Shown one piece after another: positions 42,532 through 49,836 of a stretch of 64,000 nucleotides of DNA. The first letter of the stretch is position 1; every line of letters starts with the position of its first letter. The translations under genes were made by a program, and so were the position numbers. Source of the stretch: UBA822 sp965249775 (GTDB lineage Bacteria > Gemmatimonadota > Gemmatimonadetes > Longimicrobiales > Gaopeijiaceae). The notes beneath the pieces were generated by a model, which did not search any database, was not told the origin of the DNA, and saw only the letters and a list, made by a program, of their open reading frames with translations. The DNA is taken from NCBI GenBank assembly GCA_965249775.1, contig OZ252253.1, forward strand, positions 4,340,001 to 4,404,000. Reading direction: 5' to 3'.

Positions 42532-43611
42532 GTGAGACTGCTCGTGACAGGTGGCGCCGGATTCATCGGGTCCAACCTGGTTCGGTACTTCCTCGACGAA
42601 TACCAAGACGTCGAGGTGATCAACCTGGACCTACTCACCTACGCCGGGAACCTGGACAACCTCGCCGGGCTGGAAGCGGATCCACGCTACCGCTTCGTGC
42701 AGGGCGACATTTGCGACGCCTCCCTGGTGGGCGACCTCGTCCGGGAGGTGGACGCCGTCCTCAATCTTGCGGCCGAGTCCCATGTGGATCGCTCGATAGC
42801 GCACGACACGCCCTTCGTTCGGACGAACGTCAACGGGACACACACCCTGTTGAGCGCCGCGCTGGCCGCCCCTGATCCACCTCGATTCGTCCACGTTTCG
42901 ACTGACGAAGTGTACGGTGAATTGCCATGGCGGGACCCGACCGAGGCCGATACGGGGGCCGGTACCGGGGCTGGTGCCGGGGGCGATACCAGAGCCGATG
43001 CCGGGGCCGATACCAGAGCCGGTGCCGAGGCCGAGCGCTTCACCGAATCGACCCCTCTGGCTCCCCGGTCGCCGTATTCGGCGACCAAGGCCTCGGGTGA
43101 CTTGCTGGCGCTGGCATACCACCGCACGCACGGGCTCGATGTGGTAGTTACCCGCTGCTCCAACAACTATGGTCCGTACCAGTTCCCGGAGAAGCTGATC
43201 CCGCTGATGGTATCCAACGCAATGAAGGGCGAGCCTCTGCCGGTCTATGGCGACGGCCTCAACGTGCGCGACTGGATACAGGTGGACGATCACTGCCGCG
43301 GCCTGGATGCCGCGCTTCGGAAAGGCCGATCAGGAGAGGCCTACAACTTCGGGGGAGATGCGGAGCGGACGAACCTTCAAGTCGTGGAGGCGATTATCGA
43401 ACAGACGGGGGCCGATCCAGCGTCGGTCACTTTCGTGGAAGATCGTCGGGGTCACGACCGGCGATACGCGGTCGACGCCACGAAGGCGAAGGAGGAGCTG
43501 TCCTGGGCGCCATCGGTGAAGTTCGAGGACGGACTCGCCGAGACGATCGCATGGTACGGGCACAACCAGGTGTGGCTCGGGCGGATCGAGAGTGGGGCGT
43601 ATCGGGGGTGA
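42532..43611 (+). CDS. rfbB: dTDP-glucose 4,6-dehydratase with a repeat-encoded insertion
   Basis: Converts dTDP-glucose to dTDP-4-keto-6-deoxyglucose. The 359-residue product has LLVTGGAGFIGSNLVRYFLD, AAESHVDRSI, VSTDEVYGEL, PRSPYSATKASGD (intact YxxxK) and RCSNNYGPYQFPEKLIPLMV. Residues 139-166 are an Ala/Gly/Asp/Thr-rich insertion between the catalytic VSTDEVYG strand and the FTEST loop, encoded by a 12-bp repeat, where normal enzymes have only a few residues. GTG 42532 lies about 10 bp after AGGAGG. It is the last gene before the toxin-antitoxin island. Confidence 0.94.
   Translation: MRLLVTGGAGFIGSNLVRYFLDEYQDVEVINLDLLTYAGNLDNLAGLEADPRYRFVQGDICDASLVGDLVREVDAVLNLAAESHVDRSIAHDTPFVRTNVNGTHTLLSAALAAPDPPRFVHVSTDEVYGELPWRDPTEADTGAGTGAGAGGDTRADAGADTRAGAEAERFTESTPLAPRSPYSATKASGDLLALAYHRTHGLDVVVTRCSNNYGPYQFPEKLIPLMVSNAMKGEPLPVYGDGLNVRDWIQVDDHCRGLDAALRKGRSGEAYNFGGDAERTNLQVVEAIIEQTGADPASVTFVEDRRGHDRRYAVDATKAKEELSWAPSVKFEDGLAETIAWYGHNQVWLGRIESGAYRG
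42946..43029 (+). repeat. 12-bp in-frame tandem repeat inside rfbB
   Basis: Seven degenerate 12-bp units, typically GCC-GAT/GGT-ACC/GCC-GGG/AGA, encode A-(D/G)-(T/A)-(G/R) repeats. They sit between the Thr-containing active-site strand and the following loop of RmlB. Units vary at several positions, so expansion is not recent, but the region should be length-variable. Confidence 0.85.
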
Positions 43612-43651
43612 TGGGGATCCTGGCGGCGATGCCGGGGGATTGACCTCTTCA

Positions 43652-44071
43652 TCAGCTCCTAAGGATGGTTCCAAACTCGGCGGGCGAGATGATCCGATAG
43701 TTGCCGGGCGGGGAAACTGTGAGGAGATCCTGATCTCCCGTGACTAGAAACTCGGCTGTTCCGGCCTTGGCGAGCTGGAGGAAGATGCGGTCGTCGGGGT
43801 CCGGAAGCCGGGGAACCGGGGCCGTCGACTCTTTCACGTCAACGGGCTCCGAAAAGGGAAGAAAGTCACCGAGAAGGGCCTCGATCTCCTCGTCGGAGAG
43901 GTGGAATTTGGGATAAGAGAGCACCCGGAGAAGTTCCGCGGCGGTGGCGTGGGAGACCAGCGGACGGAAGTCTCCCGCCATCCAGGCCGGCCGAAGCCAG
44001 GACAGCCGGCCACGTTCGAAAAGGAGGGCCGAAACAACCACGTTGGTGTCCAGCACCACTCGCCGGATCAC
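43652..44071 (-). CDS. PIN-domain toxin (VapC-like)
   Basis: A 139-residue PIN-domain ribonuclease-type protein. The acidic metal-binding residues are visible in RVVLDTNVVVSALL (Asp), SHATAAELLRVL (Glu), LPDPDDRIFLQLA and FLVTGDQDLLTV. Such toxins cleave tRNA or mRNA when their antitoxin is lost. GTG 44071 overlaps the AbrB-type gene stop (GTGA), so toxin translation should depend on antitoxin translation; a TTG at 44086 would add five residues. The subfamily is the PilT-like COG1569 type. Confidence 0.85.
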   Translation of the reverse strand: MIRRVVLDTNVVVSALLFERGRLSWLRPAWMAGDFRPLVSHATAAELLRVLSYPKFHLSDEEIEALLGDFLPFSEPVDVKESTAPVPRLPDPDDRIFLQLAKAGTAEFLVTGDQDLLTVSPPGNYRIISPAEFGTILRS

Positions 44072-44292
44072 TTGCCCCGGGCCCAACGTACGGCAGCCTC
44101 AACGTCTCCCTCCTCGATTCCAAGCGCGGCGAGCTTCGTGCGAACCTCGTCGGCCCGCCCGAGGCGGACCGGACACAGTACAATGCGGCCATTCTCCTCT
44201 CGCGCTTCGAAATAGTCCACACCCGGAAATCGCTCCACGACGGAACGTGGAAGGGTGATCTGGTTCTTCGAGGTCTTCTTGGCGATTGGCAT
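44068..44292 (-). CDS. AbrB/SpoVT-type antitoxin
   Basis: A 74-residue protein with the swapped-hairpin AbrB fold signature: MPIAKKTSKNQITLPRSVVE followed by FEAREENGRIVLCPV. It should dimerise, bind its own promoter and neutralise the PIN toxin through its C-terminal half (DEVRTKLAALGIEEGDVEAA). ATG 44292 has GTGGAGAG 7 bp upstream; the longer open frame contains a Cys-rich N-terminus not seen in the family. It precedes and overlaps the toxin gene as in VapBC loci. Confidence 0.85.
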   Translation of the reverse strand: MPIAKKTSKNQITLPRSVVERFPGVDYFEAREENGRIVLCPVRLGRADEVRTKLAALGIEEGDVEAAVRWARGK

Positions 44293-44362
44293 GGCGCTCT
44301 CCACTCGTTCCTCCCACTCCGTAGCCTTGTCAGGGCAGGAGGAAGAAAGGAAACAAGGAAAC

Positions 44363-44405
44363 AAGTATTACTTACAAAGTTATGAATATTAGAGATTCTC
44401 GACAA
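44363..44405 (-). promoter_or_regulatory. Candidate promoter and operator of the AbrB-PIN operon
   Basis: Read on the minus strand, TTGTCG (44405-44400) and TAACTT (44382-44377) are 17 bp apart. An odd palindrome AAGTA-T-TACTT (44363-44373) lies where transcription should begin, about 70-80 bp before the antitoxin start, a suitable place for autorepression by the AbrB-like dimer. The call is by inspection only. Confidence 0.4.
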
Positions 44406-44472
44406 CCACTCGGTGCCTCCGGCACAGCCTCGGGAGCGATCGCACTATTATAGTGGTCCGTCATAGGCATTA

Positions 44473-44522
44473 TTGCACTAATAAAATAGTTTTAGTATGA
44501 TTTATCTAACCTATTACATTAG
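44473..44522 (+). promoter_or_regulatory. Promoter and paired inverted repeats ahead of the XRE-Fic operon
   Basis: TTGCAC (44473-44478) and TATGAT (44496-44501) are 17 bp apart in a very AT-rich stretch, about 50 bp from the XRE start. Two inverted repeats of the form CTAA-N9/10-TTAG (44478-44495 and 44506-44522) lie in the spacer and just after the -10, a good layout for autoregulation by the XRE protein. Confidence 0.5.
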
Positions 44523-44552
44523 TTCAACAGTATGAAACCGTGAGTCGATCCC

Positions 44553-45017
44553 ATGTCCCCCCGTTTTGATGAACTTCGTGTTCGACAGCTCGATGAGGCG
44601 CTCGCCCCCTTCCAGGACCTGCGGAACCGTCCGGCGCCCCGGCGCGGGTGGTTACGGACCATCCGCGAGGCTCTCGGTATGACCGCGCGTCAGCTCGCTG
44701 CGCGAACCGGAAAGTCGCAGACTACTGTCCTCTCCGCGGAGCGGAACGAAGCGAGTGGAACCGTCCAACTCGACACGCTTCGGAATCTGGCGGACGCTTT
44801 GGATTGTGATCTTGTGTACGCGCTCGTCCCGCGAACGTCGCTCCGGCACCGGTTGGAGCGACAAGCCTGCATGATCGCCGCTCAGACCGTCGGGCGGGTT
44901 TCCGCGTCCATGAAGCTGGAAGCACAGGGCGTTCCCGAAGACGAGAGCGCCCGACAGATCGACGAGCTGGCGGAGGAGGTCCTGCGCGCCCGAAAGCGCG
45001 ACTTCTGGGATGTTTGA
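44553..45017 (+). CDS. XRE-family regulator, mobile mystery protein A type
   Basis: A 154-residue protein with an N-terminal helical leader (RVRQLDEALAPFQDLRNRPA), then an XRE helix-turn-helix at about 30-85 (GWLRTIREALGMTARQLAAR, TGKSQTTVLSAERNEASG, TVQLDTLRNLADALDCDLVY). The C-terminal part (ALVPRTSLRHRLERQA onward) is typical of mobile mystery protein A, which is always followed by a Fic protein (mobile mystery protein B). It probably acts as repressor and antitoxin. The AT-rich upstream region and lower-GC context suggest horizontal transfer. Confidence 0.82.
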   Translation: MSPRFDELRVRQLDEALAPFQDLRNRPAPRRGWLRTIREALGMTARQLAARTGKSQTTVLSAERNEASGTVQLDTLRNLADALDCDLVYALVPRTSLRHRLERQACMIAAQTVGRVSASMKLEAQGVPEDESARQIDELAEEVLRARKRDFWDV

Positions 45018-45597
45018 CGACGAGCCCGTAGGCGCTGCTCCGATCGACGCGGATGAAGCCGAGGGACTGATTCCCGGACATATCCAGACGCGCGGTGAGC
45101 TCAACGCGTGGGAGCAGCAGAACATCGTCGAGGCCGCACGATGGGTGCGCACGGCAACCGAGCCGGCAGTCAGCGAGTCGACGATCCTGGGGCTTCACAA
45201 ACGGATGTTCGACCGCACTTGGGAGTGGGCAGGACGATATCGGACATCCGACAAGAAGATCGGGGTCTTCTGGGCTGAAATTGGAGTCGAGATCCGCAAG
45301 TTCGTCGATGACGGTGCATACTGGCTCGAGCATCACGTCTCTAGTGTGGACGAGGCGGCGGCACGCCTCCACCATCGGCTGGTTCTGATCCACCCCTTTC
45401 CCGATGGCAATGGGCGACACGCCAGACTCTGGTGCGACCTTCTCCTACGGCAGAACGGCCGACCGATGTTCTCCTGGAACTCGGAGGAACTCGATCGGGC
45501 TGGCGAAAGCCGAAAGCGATATATCGAGGCCCTCAGAGCAGCGGACGGAGGGGATTTCGGGCCGTTGCTGGGCTTACTTCTTCGGAACCGAGATTGA
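45010..45597 (+). CDS. Fic-domain protein, mobile mystery protein B type
   Basis: A 195-residue Fic protein predicted to transfer AMP (or another nucleotide group) to target proteins. The core motif HPFPDGNGRHAR (about 135-146) is a full HPFx(D/E)GNGRxxR. The N-terminus PIDADEAEGLIPGHIQTRGE and LNAWEQQNI, plus WEWAGRYRTSDKKIGV, match mobile mystery protein B. I see no exact (S/T)xxxE(G/N) inhibitory helix, though TRGELN is close. ATG 45010 overlaps the XRE stop by 8 nt, which suits an antitoxin-toxin arrangement. Confidence 0.85.
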   Translation: MFDDEPVGAAPIDADEAEGLIPGHIQTRGELNAWEQQNIVEAARWVRTATEPAVSESTILGLHKRMFDRTWEWAGRYRTSDKKIGVFWAEIGVEIRKFVDDGAYWLEHHVSSVDEAAARLHHRLVLIHPFPDGNGRHARLWCDLLLRQNGRPMFSWNSEELDRAGESRKRYIEALRAADGGDFGPLLGLLLRNRD

Positions 45598-45659
45598 GGT
45601 GTTCAGCCGGCGCTGGCACCACCGGATGATATTGATGGTGATACCACATTGTGGTACGC

Positions 45660-45983
45660 TGCTCGTCTTCCATCGGCCACACCCGCGCGGTTGTCGGCCT
45701 CCTCGACGCACCTGGCGCCGTTGGGCAGGCGTACAACATCGGCAACGAGCGCGAGATTACGATCATGGAGTTGGCGGAGCGCGTGAGAGATCGAGTCGGA
45801 TCGGCGTCCGAGATCGTGGTGGTGCCGTACGACGAGGCCTACGGCGAGGGTTTCGAGGACATGGAACGCAGGCAGCCCAATATCGACAAGATTCGCGGAC
45901 TGCTCGGTTGGGAGCCCGAGAAGTCGATCGATCGGATTATCGATGACGTGGTGGCGTACTATCAGGTCCTAGCCGCCGGGTGA
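45660..45983 (+). pseudogene. C-terminal remnant of a sugar epimerase/dehydratase (SDR) gene
   Basis: From about 45684 the frame encodes HTRAVVGLLDAPGAVGQAYN, IGNEREITIMELAERVRDRV and LLGWEPEKSIDRIIDDVVAY, the normal last 100 residues of an extended SDR such as a nucleotide-sugar epimerase. The Rossmann half and active site are missing. Just upstream the homology breaks with a frame change around VFH/HTR. A translatable GTG at 45651 exists, but a product would be non-catalytic. The XRE-Fic operon immediately upstream probably replaced the 5' part. Confidence 0.78.
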
Positions 45984-46021
45984 GGTCCTAGCCGCTGGAT
46001 GTGGTCCTAGCCGCTGGGTGA
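45965..46021 (+). repeat. Three 19-bp tandem repeats between convergent gene ends
   Basis: GGTCCTAGCCGC-Y-GG-R-TG-N occurs at 45965-45983, 45984-46002 and 46003-46021. The first copy contains the stop of the epimerase remnant and the third the stop (minus strand) of the BY-kinase gene. More degenerate GCTGGGTGACGAG-like copies continue to about 46075 and encode the Pro/Arg/His-rich kinase tail. Confidence 0.75.
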
Positions 46022-47206
46022 CGAGGGCGCTGGGTGACGAGGCTGCTCGGGGTGACGGGGCCGCTGGGGTTGACGGGGGGCTCCCCACCTCTCGTCGCTC
46101 GCTCGTCTGGCTCTGTTTCCTCTAAGGTTCTTGCTGTACGCCTCGTACAATCCGTACGGCTCGCCATACCGACTGTCCCGCTTGGGATCCACATCGTTGA
46201 GAACCATTCCGAGGACGGGCGCTCCGACTTGTCTCAGTTGTTCGATGCAGTGTGTGATCGCCCCCTTCTCTGTGACGTTGGCCCGAGCGACCAATAAGGT
46301 TCCGTCGGCGTAGGTTCCGAGCAGGGCAGCATCGGTCACCGCCATGAGCGGGGGACAGTCGAGGATCACCGCATCGAACTGTGCTTTCAGACTCTTCAGC
46401 AGTCCCTTCATGCGGGCCGAGCCGAGCAGTTCGGTCGGGTTGGGTCGGAGGGTGCCCCTGGGCAGGAAGAAGAGGGTGCCACTCTTCGCGAGGTCGATCG
46501 TGTGAATCGCCTCGTTGGAGAAGTTTTCTCCCGCCAGGATCTCTGAGAGGCCCGGATACCGGGGTAGCCCGAAGACATCGTGAAGACAGCCGTGCCGCAT
46601 ATCGGCGTCCACGAGAAGGGCGCGGCGCCCCAGTTGGGCTGTCGTGATCGCCAGGTTCGCGGCGCTGGTGGACTTGCCGTCTCTGGGGAGCGCACTGGTG
46701 AAGACCAGCGTGGTGGGTGGCTGATCCGGATCAGAGGACATGATATTGGCGCTAAGTCCTCGGTACGCCTCGGATGCCCAACTCCGCGGATCTCGACCGG
46801 CTACGAGGTGGTCGCCGACTCGCAGAGTCTTGTGCCTTCTGCCGGCCGATCGTCCACCGGGACCACGTTCGGATCGAATCCGAGGAACCACGCTCATCAC
46901 GGTTACGCCCCCGCTCGCTTCGCGCAGATCCTCTCCCGTATGGACCGTGTCGTCCAAGCGCTCCCTTATCAAGGCCACTCCTACACCTGCCATCAGCCCC
47001 AGCGCGAGCCCAAGCAACAGGTTGAGCAGCCCTCGGGGACCGAAGGGCTCGCTGACGGCCCACAACGTATACGCGACCGTACCTCCGGCTACGATCCCGG
47101 TCACGGTGGCGATGAGGAGCCGGTTCCGGACCAGGAGATTCCGGATCTCCTTGACGTTGATCCGGGCGTCCGGGTGGGTGTTGATCGGCAGAGGAGATTG
47201 GTCCAT
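46007..47206 (-). CDS. BY-kinase (tyrosine autokinase) with truncated Wzz part
   Basis: A 399-residue bacterial tyrosine kinase controlling polysaccharide length and export. Walker A is FTSALPRDGKSTSAANLA (about 169-186), Walker A' ALLVDADMRHG, Walker B DAVILDCPPLMAVTDAALLG. A Tyr-rich cluster, DSRYGEPYGLYEAYSKN, is the autophosphorylation site. The two membrane helices (about 29-50 and 58-80) are separated by only about seven residues, so the large periplasmic coiled-coil Wzz loop of Wzc-type proteins is absent. A complete Wzz is encoded at 52680. The C-terminus is a repeat-encoded Pro/Arg/His tail. ATG 47206 lies 10 bp after the SLBB gene stop. Confidence 0.9.
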   Translation of the reverse strand: MDQSPLPINTHPDARINVKEIRNLLVRNRLLIATVTGIVAGGTVAYTLWAVSEPFGPRGLLNLLLGLALGLMAGVGVALIRERLDDTVHTGEDLREASGGVTVMSVVPRIRSERGPGGRSAGRRHKTLRVGDHLVAGRDPRSWASEAYRGLSANIMSSDPDQPPTTLVFTSALPRDGKSTSAANLAITTAQLGRRALLVDADMRHGCLHDVFGLPRYPGLSEILAGENFSNEAIHTIDLAKSGTLFFLPRGTLRPNPTELLGSARMKGLLKSLKAQFDAVILDCPPLMAVTDAALLGTYADGTLLVARANVTEKGAITHCIEQLRQVGAPVLGMVLNDVDPKRDSRYGEPYGLYEAYSKNLRGNRARRASDERWGAPRQPQRPRHPEQPRHPAPSSPSG

Positions 47207-47216
47207 GCGGCTCGAT

Positions 47217-47651
47217 CTAGTTGGCGGCAATGATGCCGACGGTGGCAAATGTCGCCGCCAAGAACAGTCCGACGAAGCCGGAGTTCTGGCTGATCCAACT
47301 TCGCTGGGGAACGGCGGCCTGCCACGCGACGAAGAGACGATCACCGGGTTGGATCGGGGAGTCCGCAATCAGAGTCGTGCCCCCCAGGATGGTCGTGACG
47401 ACCTCCCCATTTCGGAACACCCACACCTTGTCGCCATTGCCCTTCGGCGCGGCTCTTCCCGCCAGGGTCAGGACGTCCGAAATGGTAGTCTGGGTCCGGT
47501 CCACATTGAAGAGCCCTGCGGTGTGGACGGCCCCGCCGACGCGAAGCTCTATCAAGTTTGCCGAGTCGGCCGGGGGCTGTGTTTGCCCGAGTGTCGTGCT
47601 AGGGAGGTTAAGCACCAAGCCCACTGCGACGGTGACGAATACCTTCTGCAT
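47217..47651 (-). CDS. Secreted single-SLBB-domain protein (polysaccharide export-related)
   Basis: A 144-residue protein with a signal peptide (MQKVFVTVAVGLVLNLPSTT, cleavage near LGQ) and one SLBB/beta-grasp domain: LIELRVGGAVHTAGLFNVDR, ISDVLTLAGRAAP, VWVFRNGEVVTTILGG and PIQPGDRLFVAW. It ends in a hydrophobic helix (FVGLFLAATFATVGIIAAN). The Poly_export N-terminal domain of Wza is missing, so it is a minimal partner rather than a full outer-membrane channel. It is co-transcribed with the BY-kinase. ATG 47651 gives the signal peptide; the longer open frame to 47747 does not. Confidence 0.8.
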   Translation of the reverse strand: MQKVFVTVAVGLVLNLPSTTLGQTQPPADSANLIELRVGGAVHTAGLFNVDRTQTTISDVLTLAGRAAPKGNGDKVWVFRNGEVVTTILGGTTLIADSPIQPGDRLFVAWQAAVPQRSWISQNSGFVGLFLAATFATVGIIAAN

Positions 47652-48025
47652 GCCAAACTCGGATCGAGTCGTGGAAAAACTTGTTTCCATCCGCAAATTA
47701 GGTGACGGTTCTCGTTTAGACAAACAGAGCGAGCCCCCTATCTGCATAATATGGCTATTTTACTCACCTTCCAGCAGGTTCTGTTGAAGTGCCAGAGGCG
47801 GTTTTGCTACCAGTTCCGATTTGCGGCGTATAAACATATGTTTCTTATCTGCGGTCATGCGTACACCCCACTCAGCGAGGGCGAGTCTCCCGGTCCCCCG
47901 ACATGTGGCCACGCCGCCATGTTTTCGGTAGGTTCCTCACCGAAGATTTCGTTCTGCACCCACCCGACCCGAAGCACTCTCCTTATGATGATCTTCTCGC
48001 GGGGCCGTCTGACCCCTGTAATGCC
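47652..48025 (+). promoter_or_regulatory. 374-bp divergent control region between the SLBB/BY-kinase genes and sat-cysC
   Basis: No gene is supported here. The stretch is AT-rich relative to its flanks. It holds a perfect 12-bp palindrome AAACATATGTTT (47832-47843), a TATTAT -10-like hexamer on the minus strand near 47742, and a hairpin TTCGGT...ACCGAA at about 47923-47943 in the likely sat-cysC leader. It probably carries promoters for both directions; the exact sites cannot be fixed by eye. Confidence 0.4.
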
Positions 48026-49753
48026 ATGACCGAACATCTGATCGCCCCTCACGGCGGTGAGCTCATACAACTGATCGTGCCACCGGAGCGCGCCTCCGAG
48101 TTGCAGGAGGCCTCACTGGATTGGCCCTCCTGGGACCTCACGCCTCGCCAGGTGTGCGACCTCGAGTTGCTCATGAACGGCGGCTTCTCACCGCTCGGTG
48201 GATTCATGACGTCGGCTGATTACGGGAGCGTATGTGAGAGCATGCGGTTGGCGGACGGAACGCTTTGGCCGATTCCCAACACGCTGGATGTCGACGAGGT
48301 TTTGGCGGAGGGACTCGAGTCCGGATCCACGGTCGCTCTTCGTGACCCCGAGGGCGTCATGCTTGCGGCCCTTCACGTCGAAGAGATCTGGCGTCCCGAC
48401 CGGGTGCAGGAGGCCGAGCAGGTGTACGGTACGGCCAATACGGAGCATCCGGGTGCCGCATACCGGTTGGAGCAGGCCAACCCGGTGTACATAGGCGGCC
48501 GTGTCGAGGGTATCCAAGGCCCCAGCCACTACGACTTCCGGGAGCTTCGCAGCACACCGCTGGAGCTCCGTCACGACTTTGCACGGTTGGGATGGCGGAG
48601 GATCGTCGCATTCCAGACCCGAAACCCCATACACCGAGCCCATCAGGAGTTGACGCTCAGGGCCGCGAAGGAGGTCGGCGCGAATCTCCTGATCCATCCC
48701 GTCGTAGGCATGACCAAGCCGGGTGATGTAGACCACTTCACTCGGGTCAGGTGCTATGAGGCACTCTTGGACACCTACCCTCAGTTCACGGTCAAGCTTG
48801 CGCTGCTCAATCTGGCGATGCGGATGGCGGGACCGAGGGAAGCCGTCTGGCACGCCATCATCCGGAAGAACCATGGGTGCACGCACCTGATTGTGGGGAG
48901 GGATCATGCCGGCCCCGGGAGCGACTCCTCCGGGACACCGTTCTACGGGCCGTACGAAGCCCAGGAGTTGCTGAGCGAGCACGAGGAAGAGTTGGGCGTG
49001 GAGATGGTCCCGTTCCGGCTCATGGTCTACGTCCAGGACCGGGCCGAGTACATGCCCATCGACGAGGTGCCCGAGGGTGTAGAGCCGAAGTCCATTTCGG
49101 GCACCGAGCTTCGTGACCGCTTGGCGGACGGTCGGAGCATTCCGGACTGGTTCACCTTTCCGGACGTGGAGCGGGAGCTACGAAGAAGCCATCCGCCCCG
49201 GCACCGGCAGGGATTCACGGTTTTCTTCACCGGGCTTTCGGGGTCGGGAAAGTCGACGGTCGCCAACGTCCTCCGGGTCAAGCTGCTGGAGATGGGCGGC
49301 CGGCCGGTCACCCTTTTGGATGGCGACCTCGTGCGCAAGAACCTCTCTTCGGAGCTCGGATTCAGCAAAGAACACCGCGATCTGAACATCGAGCGCATCG
49401 GATACGTGGCGTCGGAAATCACGAAGGCGGGCGGGATCGCGATCTGTGCTCCGATCGCACCGTATAGGGAGATCAGAAAACGGAACCGTAAGCTCATCTC
49501 CTCCCTGGGGGGATACATTCTCGTCCACATCTCCACGCCCGTCGAGGTCTGTGAGCAGCGGGACCGTAAAGGACTCTACGCCAAGGCGCGGGCCGGCATC
49601 ATCAAGGAGTTCACCGGGATCTCCGATCCGTACGAGGCGCCCAAGCATCCCGCCGTCCGCATCGATACCACGGACATCTCGCCCGAGGAAGCGGCTCACC
49701 AGATCTTTCTGCATCTGGAGAAGGAGGGGTACATTGGCGCGGCGGGGCCGTGA
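48026..49753 (+). CDS. Bifunctional sulfate adenylyltransferase / adenylylsulfate kinase
   Basis: A 575-residue enzyme making PAPS from sulfate and two ATP. Residues 1-390 are ATP sulfurylase, with FQTRNPIHRAHQELT (QxRNPxHxxH), HPVVGMTKPGDVD and IVGRDHAGPGSDS. Residues 395-575 are APS kinase, with FFTGLSGSGKSTVANVL (P-loop), LLDGDLVRKNLS, APIAPYREIR and GISDPYEAP. All catalytic motifs are intact. ATG 48026 is used because the N-terminus then matches bacterial Sat; the longer frame to 47903 is not family-like. In a glycan locus it suggests a sulfated polymer, although it can serve cysteine synthesis. A degenerate APS-kinase copy lies at 52421. Confidence 0.94.
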   Translation: MTEHLIAPHGGELIQLIVPPERASELQEASLDWPSWDLTPRQVCDLELLMNGGFSPLGGFMTSADYGSVCESMRLADGTLWPIPNTLDVDEVLAEGLESGSTVALRDPEGVMLAALHVEEIWRPDRVQEAEQVYGTANTEHPGAAYRLEQANPVYIGGRVEGIQGPSHYDFRELRSTPLELRHDFARLGWRRIVAFQTRNPIHRAHQELTLRAAKEVGANLLIHPVVGMTKPGDVDHFTRVRCYEALLDTYPQFTVKLALLNLAMRMAGPREAVWHAIIRKNHGCTHLIVGRDHAGPGSDSSGTPFYGPYEAQELLSEHEEELGVEMVPFRLMVYVQDRAEYMPIDEVPEGVEPKSISGTELRDRLADGRSIPDWFTFPDVERELRRSHPPRHRQGFTVFFTGLSGSGKSTVANVLRVKLLEMGGRPVTLLDGDLVRKNLSSELGFSKEHRDLNIERIGYVASEITKAGGIAICAPIAPYREIRKRNRKLISSLGGYILVHISTPVEVCEQRDRKGLYAKARAGIIKEFTGISDPYEAPKHPAVRIDTTDISPEEAAHQIFLHLEKEGYIGAAGP

Positions 49754-49836
49754 TCGATGTAATCAGGCCGGGGGTGCGGTGGCTGAAAGCCTTCGAGACC
49801 TCGGCGCTACTGAGTGAGAATTCACTGGAGGACCGC

